Below the pieces are notes generated by a model that ran no database searches, had not been told where the DNA came from, and saw nothing but the letters and a program-made list of their open reading frames with translations. A stretch of 21,423 nucleotides of DNA from Microbacterium sp. p3-SID336 (GTDB lineage: Bacteria > Actinomycetota > Actinomycetes > Actinomycetales > Microbacteriaceae): the NCBI RefSeq assembly GCF_025143365.1, contig NZ_JALXPE010000067.1, positions 1 to 21,423 of the forward strand, in the 5' to 3' direction. The translations under genes were made by a program, and so were the position numbers. Of the stretch, positions 15,799 through 21,423 are shown piece by piece. How positions within the stretch are numbered: the first letter of the stretch is position 1; the number at the start of each line of letters is the position of its first letter.

Positions 15799-15810
15799 GA
15801 CGTCAGGTTA
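15799..15810 (-). promoter_or_regulatory. leuCD promoter -10 box, leaderless type
   Basis: TAACCT (15810-15805, minus strand) is followed by GACGTC, six bases, then the leader-peptide ATG. A -35 match at 17-18 bases is weak (GTCGAG). It is the only good -10 in the 187-base gap that faces leuC. Confidence 0.55.
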
Positions 15811-15878
15811 CCACCGCTCGGACACGCCTCGACGCGCCGTGACACTCTGTTGCTCACCCGCCCGATCGAGAGGCCCGC

Positions 15879-17174
15879 ATGACCGTCGACACCGCCCGCT
15901 TCGCCACCCGCGCCGTCCACGCCGCCCGGGGTCGCGAGACCGCCGCCCCGCGGGCCACGCCGATCTATCTGACCGCCGGGTTCGAGTTCGATGACTTCGA
16001 CCACGCCGCCGGTCACTTCCAGACCGGGGCCGGCTTCGGCTACACGCGCACCGGGAATCCGACCGTGCACGCCGTCGAGCGTCAGCTCGCCGCCCTGGAG
16101 TCGGGTGCGGACGCCGTGCTGGTCGCGAGCGGACAGGCGGCCGTGACCACCGCGCTCCTGTCGGTGGTGGGCGCCGGCGACCACATCGTGTCGTCGACGC
16201 ACATCTACGAAGGCACGCGCGGCCTCTTCCTCGACAACCTGGCGCGGCTGGACATCGAGACCTCGTTCGTGGACGACATCGCCGACCCCGCCGCCTGGCG
16301 TGCGGCCATCCGCCCGAACACCCGTGCCCTGTTCGCCGAGTCCCTCGCGAACGCACGCAACGACGTGCTCGACGTCGCGGCGGTCAGCGCCGTCGGCGAG
16401 GAGAGCGCGATCCCGCTGATCGTCGACAACACCCTCGCCACGCCCGCACTGCTGCGTCCCCTCGAGCACGGCGCGGCGATCGTCGTGCACTCGGCGTCCA
16501 AGTTCCTCGCCGGCCACGGCGCGGTGCTCGGCGGTGTCGTCGTCGACGACGGCCGCTTCGACGCGGAGCGTGCCGGCCACAACGCGCCGCATCTGGTGCT
16601 CCCGGGGCGCGGCGGCACTCCGAGCGTCGCCGCCCGGCACGGCGGCCGCGCACGCATCGCGTACGCGCGGGAGTCGGTCGCGCCGCGCTTCGGCGCCTCC
16701 CCCTCGCCCCTGAACGCATTCCTCATCGGGCAGGGCACCGAGACGCTCGAGCTGCGCGTGGAGCGGCAGTCCCGGAACGCGCTCGCGGTTGCCCGGTGGC
16801 TGGAGGCGCACGACGCCGTGGAGAGCGTCGACTACGTGGGGCTGCCGTCCCACCCGCATCACGCCACGGCCCTGCGGTACCTCGACGGCGGCTTCGGCTC
16901 GATCTTCACGTTCACGCTGTGCGGCGGGCTCGCGGCAGCACGCCGCTTCGTGGAGCAGGTGGAGGTGTTCACGCACATGACGCACATCGGCGACGTGCGC
17001 TCGCTCGTGCTGCACCCCGGCACGACGAGCCACGCGCAGCGCACGGAGGAGGAGCGCTCCGTGCTCGGCGTCGGCCCCGGGACGCTCCGCCTCTCGATCG
17101 GCATCGAGGACGTCGACGACCTCGTGGCGGATCTCGCGCGCGTGCTGGAGCCCGTGCGGGAGACGGTGTCATGA
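15879..17174 (+). CDS. metY: O-acetylhomoserine/O-acetylserine sulfhydrylase family, PLP-dependent
   Basis: This 431-residue member of the Cys/Met-metabolism PLP family most resembles MetY, which makes homocysteine from O-acetylhomoserine and sulfide. Visible landmarks are YTRTGNPT at 55-62, the cofactor phosphate loop SGQAA at 84-88, Tyr110, the pyridine-contacting Asp183 in IVDNTLATP, the Schiff-base lysine Lys208 in HSASKFLAGHG, and SPLNAFLIGQGTETLELR. The length matches MetY and exceeds cystathionine gamma-synthase. The segment before residue 280 (PSVAARHGGRARIAYARESV) is typical of MetY and not of gamma-lyases. ATG 15879 has GAGAGG 5 bases upstream. The stop overlaps the next gene as ATGA, so it is translationally coupled to a flavin monooxygenase, hinting at use of sulfur from an organic donor. 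Confidence 0.82.
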   Translation: MTVDTARFATRAVHAARGRETAAPRATPIYLTAGFEFDDFDHAAGHFQTGAGFGYTRTGNPTVHAVERQLAALESGADAVLVASGQAAVTTALLSVVGAGDHIVSSTHIYEGTRGLFLDNLARLDIETSFVDDIADPAAWRAAIRPNTRALFAESLANARNDVLDVAAVSAVGEESAIPLIVDNTLATPALLRPLEHGAAIVVHSASKFLAGHGAVLGGVVVDDGRFDAERAGHNAPHLVLPGRGGTPSVAARHGGRARIAYARESVAPRFGASPSPLNAFLIGQGTETLELRVERQSRNALAVARWLEAHDAVESVDYVGLPSHPHHATALRYLDGGFGSIFTFTLCGGLAAARRFVEQVEVFTHMTHIGDVRSLVLHPGTTSHAQRTEEERSVLGVGPGTLRLSIGIEDVDDLVADLARVLEPVRETVS

Positions 17175-18484
17175 GCCGACCGCAGCACTTCGGGTGGTTC
17201 CTCGCCCGCGGATTCGGTCCGCAGGGCTGGGGCTATCCTTCTCTGGACTGGGACTACGACTGGACGCGGCCCGAGGTCTACCAGGAGGCCGCACGCACGC
17301 TCGAACAGGCCGGGTTCGACCTCGTCATCATCGAGGACAGCCCCTCCCTCGGGTCGCCCGAGACGCTCGACCTGCGCGTGCGCCATGCCTTCGGCGGGCC
17401 CAAGCACGACCCGCTGCTGCTGGCGCCGTATCTCTTCCAGGCCACGCGGCACCTCGGCGTTGTGCCCACGGTGAACCCCGCCGCATCGCTGCCGTACACG
17501 TCCGCGCGGCAGTTCGCCACGCTGCAGCACCTCAGCGGCCACCGGCTCGGGCTGAACGTGGTGACCGACACCGGCAGCGCCCGCCACTTCTCGGACGCGC
17601 CGCAGCTCGGCCATGACGAGGCCTACGACCGTGCCGAGGAGTGGCTGGAAGGCATCAGGCAGCTGTGGCGCAGCTGGGACGAGGGCGCGCTCGTGCGCGA
17701 TCGCGAGACCGAGGTCTATGCGGACGGCGGTCGGATGCGCCCCGTCCGGCACCGCGGAACGCACTACTCCTTCGACGGCCCCCTCAACGCGCTGCCGTTC
17801 ACCGACGGCGAGCCCGCGATCGTCTCCCCCGGCGGCTCCGGGCGCGGGCTGGGATTCGCCGGCGCGAACTCCGACGTCCAGCTCGCGCTGGCCCCGCTGC
17901 ATGAGGCCTCGGTGCGCGACTACCGCGCCAGGGTGCACGACGCCGCCGTCGCGAACGGACGCCGTCCGGAGGACATCGCGATCCTGTTCGCCATCCAGCC
18001 CGTGCTCGTGGCCTCAGCCGAGGAGGCCGACCGGATCGTCGCCGCGTCCGCGCGACCGGACGAGGCCGCACTGCGGCAGATCGCCCGCAAGCAGTCCAGC
18101 GACCTGGAGACGGACCTCACGGCGCTGGACCTGGATCGGCCGCTCGACCTGTCCGCCTTCGGCGGTCATGTGTCCCGCGGCAGCATCCAGCGCCTGATCG
18201 GCGACCGCGGCGAGGAGGCCCCGCTCCGCGCGCACCTGACCGCGCTCGCCCGCACGGGCCGCATCGCCGACCGGACCGGGTTCGTCGGCACGGCCGAGGA
18301 GTTCGCCGACCTGATCGACGAGCTCGGCGAGTGGGGCAACGACGGCGTGCTGCTGTGGGGGGACTTCCACCCGGTCACGCTGCATCGCACGCTGGACGAG
18401 CTGGTGCCGATCCTCCGGCGACGCGGCATCCTGCGCCGCGAGTACGCGGAGGGCGGCCTGCAGGCGAACCTGCGCGCCTTCTGA
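17171..18484 (+). CDS. LLM-class flavin-dependent monooxygenase (NtaA/SnaA/DszA family)
   Basis: This is a 437-residue bacterial-luciferase-like monooxygenase, which uses reduced FMN supplied by a separate reductase. Family features include the start HFGWFLARGF, the segment TSARQFATLQHLSGHRLGLNVVT (split over about 110-132) with NVVT, the RHF...HDEAYDRAEEWLEGIRQLW region at 139-166, HYSFDGPLNALPF at 198-210, IVSPGGSGRG at 217-226, and DGVLLWGDFHP near the C-terminus. These match the nitrilotriacetate/dibenzothiophene-sulfone/S-containing-substrate branch. ATG 17171 lies in the ATGA junction with metY, with GGGAG 8 bases before it. No flavin reductase gene is in the window. The pairing with a sulfhydrylase suggests oxidative release of sulfur or a thiol from an organosulfur compound, but the substrate is unknown. 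Confidence 0.87.
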   Translation: MSRPQHFGWFLARGFGPQGWGYPSLDWDYDWTRPEVYQEAARTLEQAGFDLVIIEDSPSLGSPETLDLRVRHAFGGPKHDPLLLAPYLFQATRHLGVVPTVNPAASLPYTSARQFATLQHLSGHRLGLNVVTDTGSARHFSDAPQLGHDEAYDRAEEWLEGIRQLWRSWDEGALVRDRETEVYADGGRMRPVRHRGTHYSFDGPLNALPFTDGEPAIVSPGGSGRGLGFAGANSDVQLALAPLHEASVRDYRARVHDAAVANGRRPEDIAILFAIQPVLVASAEEADRIVAASARPDEAALRQIARKQSSDLETDLTALDLDRPLDLSAFGGHVSRGSIQRLIGDRGEEAPLRAHLTALARTGRIADRTGFVGTAEEFADLIDELGEWGNDGVLLWGDFHPVTLHRTLDELVPILRRRGILRREYAEGGLQANLRAF

Positions 18485-18498
18485 CGCGCAGGCCGCCC
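18451..18498. terminator. 11-bp perfect inverted repeat between convergent monooxygenase and terC
   Basis: GGGCGGCCTGC (18451-18461) and GCAGGCCGCCC (18488-18498) are perfect complements separated by 26 bases. The left arm lies in the last codons of the monooxygenase gene, and the right arm lies in the 18-base gap before the terC stop. The position between two convergent genes fits a bidirectional terminator or an RNA 3' end. There is no T-run on either side. Confidence 0.45.
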
Positions 18499-18502
18499 GG
18501 TG

Positions 18503-19510
18503 TCACTCCCCGACCGGGGCCTTGCGCTTCTCCGCGCGCTTCTCCCGCGACGACGCCACGAGGCTCGCCACGGTCGCGACGGTCATCGATACGAGGATCA
18601 CGCCGAGGGACACCATGTTGTCGATGTCGGGCACCCACTCGACGTGCTGGCCGCCGTTGATGAAGGGCAGCTCGTTGACGTGCAGCGCGTGCAGGATCAG
18701 CTTGATGCCGATGAAGCCGAGGATCACCGCGATGCCGTAGTGCAGGTAGCGCAGGCGGTCGAGCAGGTCGCCCAGCAGGAAGTAGAGCTGGCGCAGACCC
18801 ATCAGCGCGAAGATGTTCGCGGCGAACACCAGGAAGCCGTTGGTCGTGATCTCGAAGATCGCGGGGATCGAGTCGATCGCGAAGATGAGGTCGGTCACGC
18901 CGATCGTGATGAACACGATCACCATGGGCGTCCACATGCGGGTGCCGTCGACGGTCGTGCGGATCTTCGAGCCGTCGTAGGTCTCGCTGATGTCGATGCG
19001 ACGGCGGAGCACCCGGACGATGAAGTTCTCGCGCTTGACCTCGTCGTCGTGGTCGCCCTCCGGCATGGCCTGGCGGATGGCGGTGTACACGAGGAACGCG
19101 CCGAAGACGTAGAAGATCGGCGAGAAGTTCTCGATGATCGCGACGCCCACGAGGATGAACAGGCCGCGGAGGATCAGCGCGATGATGATGCCCACCATGA
19201 GCACCTGCTGCTGCAGCCGGCGCGGCACCGCGAACTGCGCCATGATCAGCACGAACACGAACAGGTTGTCGACCGAGAGGCTGTACTCCAGCGCCCAGCC
19301 GGTGATGAAGTCGCCCGCGTTCTGCCATCCGCCCACGTTGCCGAGCAGCACCGCGAACAGCAGTGCGAGCGCCACGTAGAACACGACCCAGAGCGTCGAC
19401 TCCTTGGTCGACGGGATGTGCGGACGCAGCCGGATGAGCAGAAGGTCGCCGATCAGGATGATCGTGAGCACGACCATCGAGGTGATCTCGAACCAGACGG
19501 GGATTTCCAC
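18503..19510 (-). CDS. TerC family integral membrane protein, probable manganese exporter
   Basis: This is a 335-residue membrane protein with about eight to nine hydrophobic segments (roughly 8-27, 40-60, 80-92, 103-126, 130-147, 193-215, 224-240, 258-276, 297-320). The TerC signatures are EYSLSVDNLFVF (Glu75, Asp81, Asn82) and FAIDSIPAIFE (Asp213, Ser214), where acidic residues sit inside the membrane and are thought to bind metal. A charged cytoplasmic loop lies at about 148-190, and the tail is basic. TerC proteins were first linked to tellurite resistance; several members (Alx, MeeF/YceF types) export manganese. The manganese-type riboswitch in its leader supports that function here. The start is GTG 19510, with AAAGGTG 10 bases upstream. 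Confidence 0.9.
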   Translation of the reverse strand: MEIPVWFEITSMVVLTIILIGDLLLIRLRPHIPSTKESTLWVVFYVALALLFAVLLGNVGGWQNAGDFITGWALEYSLSVDNLFVFVLIMAQFAVPRRLQQQVLMVGIIIALILRGLFILVGVAIIENFSPIFYVFGAFLVYTAIRQAMPEGDHDDEVKRENFIVRVLRRRIDISETYDGSKIRTTVDGTRMWTPMVIVFITIGVTDLIFAIDSIPAIFEITTNGFLVFAANIFALMGLRQLYFLLGDLLDRLRYLHYGIAVILGFIGIKLILHALHVNELPFINGGQHVEWVPDIDNMVSLGVILVSMTVATVASLVASSREKRAEKRKAPVGE

Positions 19511-19520
19511 GGGCGCTGTG

Positions 19521-19552
19521 CACCTTTCGAGGGGTCGGGTATGAGCCGAAAG
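19521..19552 (-). promoter_or_regulatory. Expression platform of the terC riboswitch (ribosome-site sequestering hairpin)
   Basis: CTTTCG (19552-19547, minus strand), the 3' strand of the riboswitch closing helix, is a perfect complement of CGAAAG (19529-19524), which overlaps the terC ribosome site AAAGGTG (19527-19521). The two pairings exclude each other. With ligand the closing helix holds CTTTCG and the ribosome site is free; without ligand a 6-bp hairpin with a 17-base loop can hide it. Confidence 0.6.
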
Positions 19553-19645
19553 TCTCTCCCCCGCACGGTCATGCGGCGCGCGCCCGGAGCAGCGATGTCG
19601 ATGCTCGTGATGACGTTACGCGCGGAATCGGGATACTCCCTCTCG
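19547..19645 (-). promoter_or_regulatory. yybP-ykoY manganese riboswitch
   Basis: The 99-base leader element matches the family in order and spacing. On the minus strand: closing helix CGAGAG (19645-19640) followed at once by GGAGTA (19639-19634), the conserved loop-1 sequence. Then helix CGCGCG (19624-19619) with CGCGCG (19582-19577), enclosing the conserved loop CGTCATCA (19615-19608) and a helix GAGC/GCTC (19606-19603 with 19590-19587). Then a 5-bp hairpin CCGCA/TGCGG (19576-19561). Then GAGAGA and the closing strand CTTTCG (19552-19547). The family binds Mn2+ where the two loops meet and commonly controls TerC, MntP or P-type ATPase exporters. Identification is by eye and not by covariance-model search. 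Confidence 0.85.
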
Positions 19646-19653
19646 CCCGGGCA

Positions 19654-19659
19654 ATGCTA
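19654..19659 (-). promoter_or_regulatory. Promoter -10 box for the terC riboswitch transcript
   Basis: TAGCAT (19659-19654, minus strand) lies 8 bases before the first base of the riboswitch closing helix, so the RNA would start at or just before the aptamer. It is identical to the yceD -10 box. No clear -35 is visible. Confidence 0.5.
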
Positions 19660-19747
19660 CCGGAGTCCCGGCGTCGAGCGGCGACCGGATCTGAGACGAT
19701 GAGGCATCCGCCGACACTCTCCCCATGAGAGACAGAACGGAACCCCC

Positions 19748-20305
19748 ATGCCCGTGCAGACGACTGACCAGAGGTGGGCGGCCCAGGCCGCGGCCGGCGA
19801 CCAGAGCGCCTTCCGCGCGCTGTACCGTGCACATGTCCGCCCCGTGTACTGGATCGCGCAGGGGATCCTCGGATCGCCCGCGGACGCCGAGGACGTGACG
19901 CAGGAGACGTTCGTCGTCGCCTGGCGGAAGCTCCCCGGGCTGGAGCTGCAGGGCGAGTCGATCCTCCCCTGGCTCGCGACCATCTGCCGGTTCCAGGCGG
20001 CGAACCGCCTGCGACAGCGGCGGCGCGACCAGGCGCACACGACGGAGGCCCCCGACCAGGAGCTGCCGGATGCCGTGAGCGTGGAGGATCAGGTGATCAC
20101 GGCGGCCCTCGCGGCACGCATCGCCGCCGAGGTGGGCAGCCTCAGCGAGCTCGACCGCGAGATCTTCCGGCTCTGCGCGTCGGAGGGCTATGCCTATCAC
20201 GCCGCCGCCGCCGAGCTCGGGGTCACGCACGCGGTGGTCCGCAACCGTCTCTCCCGAGTGCGCACGCAGCTGCGCGGCGCCGTCCAGGAAGTGAGAGACG
20301 CATGA
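19748..20305 (+). CDS. ECF-type RNA polymerase sigma factor
   Basis: This is a 185-residue sigma-70 family protein with only regions 2 and 4. Region 2 covers about 20-93 and includes DAEDVTQETF (46-55), the core-polymerase contact, and PWLATICRFQAANRLRQRRR near the -10 recognition helix. A linker of about 35 acidic residues (97-120) follows. Region 4 is at about 130-178 with LSELDREIFRLCASEGYAY and the helix-turn-helix AAAELGVTHAVVRNRLSRVRTQLR (155-178). ATG 19748 has only a weak ribosome site (CGGAA). The stop overlaps the next gene as ATGA, the usual arrangement for a sigma factor and its membrane anti-sigma factor. I could not find a convincing ECF-type autoregulated promoter in the 100 bases upstream. 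Confidence 0.92.
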   Translation: MPVQTTDQRWAAQAAAGDQSAFRALYRAHVRPVYWIAQGILGSPADAEDVTQETFVVAWRKLPGLELQGESILPWLATICRFQAANRLRQRRRDQAHTTEAPDQELPDAVSVEDQVITAALAARIAAEVGSLSELDREIFRLCASEGYAYHAAAAELGVTHAVVRNRLSRVRTQLRGAVQEVRDA

Positions 20306-21423
20306 ACGACCAGACCCCTGCCGACCTGTCGGCGCAGCCCGAGCTGCCTGCCCTGTCGGACGCGAGCGTGGAGCGCATCGAGCGGGCCGTGTTCGCCGAG
20401 ATCGCGGGCGAGCGCGCACCGGTGAACCCCGCGCGCGAGCGCGCACGCCGCCGTCGGCGGCGGTGGCTCACCGGCGGAGGCATCGCGGCGGCCTTCGTGG
20501 TGGGAGTGCTCGTGACCCCGCCGATCCTGAACAGCGTCGGGGGAACCGCGACCTCCACAGCGGACGGCGGGGCCCCGACGGGATGGTCGGCGGTGTCCGG
20601 GAGCTCCGCAGACCGGAGCACCGAGTCGCTGCCCGGCACGCTGCCGGAAGGCACCGTCGCCGACGATCTCGCGCAGACGGCGGTCGGCGAGGACGCCAGG
20701 GAGATCATCGCGACCGCGCAGGCGACCGTCCAGGTGAAGGACATTCCCGCGGCCGCTGCGGATATCGCGGCGCTGGCCGAAGAGCACGGCGGCTACGTCG
20801 AGAGCACCGAGGTGAGCAGGGCGATGGCGATCGACGACGGCACGCAGCCGGCGCCCGCCAACGACGGCTACGGCTGGATCAGCATCCGCGTGCCCTCCGC
20901 CGACCTCACGGAGGTGATCGCGGCTCTCGGCGACAGCGGGGAGGTGCTGTCGTCCTCCGTCTCGAAGCAGGATGTGACCGCGGCGGCGATCGACCTGCAG
21001 GCCCGCGTCGACTCGACCCGTGCGTCGGTGCAGCGGCTGACGGAGCTCATGGCACAGTCCGGCAGCGTCTCGGAGCTGATCGAGGCCGAGGTGGCGCTCA
21101 CCGACCGTCAGGCGCAGCTGGAATCGTACGAGCAGCAGCTCGCGGCGCTCGAGGACCAGGTCGCGATGTCCTCCCTTCAGGTGCAGCTGACCCGAGCGGT
21201 TACTCCGACCACGGCCGACCCCGCCGGCTTCGGCGACGGCCTGCTCGCCGGCTGGAACGGGCTCGTGGTGTCGCTGAACGCGTTGGTGATCGCGGTGGGC
21301 TTCCTGCTCCCGTGGCTCGCGGTCGCCGCTGTCGTCGTGCTGGTGGTGTGGCTGATCCGTCGAGCGCGTCGTCCCCGGCGGCCTGCGGCCACCGTGCCCG
21401 AGCCGTCGCCGATGGAGGAGTGA
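20302..21423 (+). CDS. DUF4349 membrane protein, candidate anti-sigma factor
   Basis: This is a 373-residue protein that ends exactly at the window edge with TGA. The order of parts is: a cytoplasmic N-terminus of about 55 residues with an amphipathic helix (LSDASVERIERAVFAEIAGE, 18-37) and a run of arginines (46-54); a membrane segment at about 57-75; a Ser/Thr/Gly-rich linker (80-125); the extracytoplasmic DUF4349 domain (about 130-300) with ATVQVKDIPAAAADI, GGYVESTE, ISIRVPSADL and a coiled-coil around 225-290 (DLQARVDSTRASVQRL); and a second membrane segment at about 321-352 followed by a basic tail. The N-terminal part resembles the short cytoplasmic domains of anti-sigma factors, and the ATGA coupling to the ECF sigma gene supports that role. 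No zinc-binding HxxxCxxC motif is seen. Function is inferred. Confidence 0.83.
   Translation: MNDQTPADLSAQPELPALSDASVERIERAVFAEIAGERAPVNPARERARRRRRRWLTGGGIAAAFVVGVLVTPPILNSVGGTATSTADGGAPTGWSAVSGSSADRSTESLPGTLPEGTVADDLAQTAVGEDAREIIATAQATVQVKDIPAAAADIAALAEEHGGYVESTEVSRAMAIDDGTQPAPANDGYGWISIRVPSADLTEVIAALGDSGEVLSSSVSKQDVTAAAIDLQARVDSTRASVQRLTELMAQSGSVSELIEAEVALTDRQAQLESYEQQLAALEDQVAMSSLQVQLTRAVTPTTADPAGFGDGLLAGWNGLVVSLNALVIAVGFLLPWLAVAAVVVLVVWLIRRARRPRRPAATVPEPSPMEE

Noticed and set aside
15811..15878. A SAM riboswitch before the sulfhydrylase gene
   Set aside because: Only 68 bases separate the leuCD -10 box from the metY ATG, and no conserved S-box or SAM-II/IV core sequences are visible.
15838..15882. 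A plus-strand frame ending TLLLTRPIERPA that stops at the metY ATG
   Set aside because: It looked like a Leu or sulfur-operon leader peptide, but it has no ATG or GTG close upstream in frame, and its stop coinciding with the metY start may be chance.
14850..17033. A 727-codon open frame on the minus strand across leuC, the leu leader and the metY gene
   Set aside because: It lies antisense to metY and out of frame with leuC, is rich in Arg, Gly, His and Asp as expected of shadow frames in GC-rich DNA, and shows no known domain.
18503..19510. A tellurite-resistance operon
   Set aside because: Only terC is present, with no other ter genes, and the leader element points to manganese control.

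Overview
The window is GC-rich (about 70%) chromosomal DNA from a high-GC actinobacterium. Protein style and gene order suggest the Microbacteriaceae, perhaps Microbacterium, but this is a judgement from memory of the families and not a database result. Nearly all of it is coding. There are 21 convincing protein genes plus one short leader-peptide ORF. I saw no tRNA, rRNA, CRISPR array, insertion sequence or phage gene, and no gap over 300 bases; the longest gaps are 187 bases (15692-15878) and 237 bases (19511-19747).

Left part (1-2070, plus strand): an ABC ATPase and a two-repeat FtsX-type permease joined by an ATGA overlap. Core block (2075-15691, mostly minus strand): read in transcription order this is leuC-leuD, murA-plsC-gpsA-ddl, then thiL facing a DUF3515 lipoprotein gene, rsmD facing recG, then coaD and yceD(DUF177)-rpmF-rnc-mutM. 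From memory this is a conserved actinobacterial housekeeping neighbourhood. It covers leucine synthesis, peptidoglycan precursors, phospholipid synthesis, thiamine diphosphate, CoA, ribosome maturation and DNA repair. Right part (15879-21423): an O-acetylhomoserine sulfhydrylase-like gene coupled to an NtaA/SnaA-type flavin monooxygenase, a convergent TerC membrane protein, and an ECF sigma factor coupled to a membrane-anchored DUF4349 protein.

The most interesting content is regulatory. (1) The leader of terC has the conserved segments and helix order of a yybP-ykoY manganese riboswitch. The 3' strand of its closing helix is perfectly complementary to the terC ribosome-binding region, giving a readable translational switch. 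(2) leuCD is preceded by a 15-codon ORF with three consecutive Leu codons whose ATG lies exactly 6 bases after a TAACCT -10 box, so it is a candidate leaderless leucine leader peptide. (3) The same arrangement, TANNNT then 6 (once 7) bases then the start codon, occurs at seven starts: yceD, coaD, recG, rsmD, thiL, the DUF3515 gene and the leu leader. This indicates leaderless mRNAs as the main mode here. Two of these promoters (thiL and DUF3515) face apart and share the TA of their -10 boxes.

Other points: a 95-base out-of-frame overlap of gpsA into ddl, an 11-bp perfect inverted repeat between the convergent monooxygenase and terC genes, and a sigma factor/DUF4349 pair that could be a sigma/anti-sigma module.
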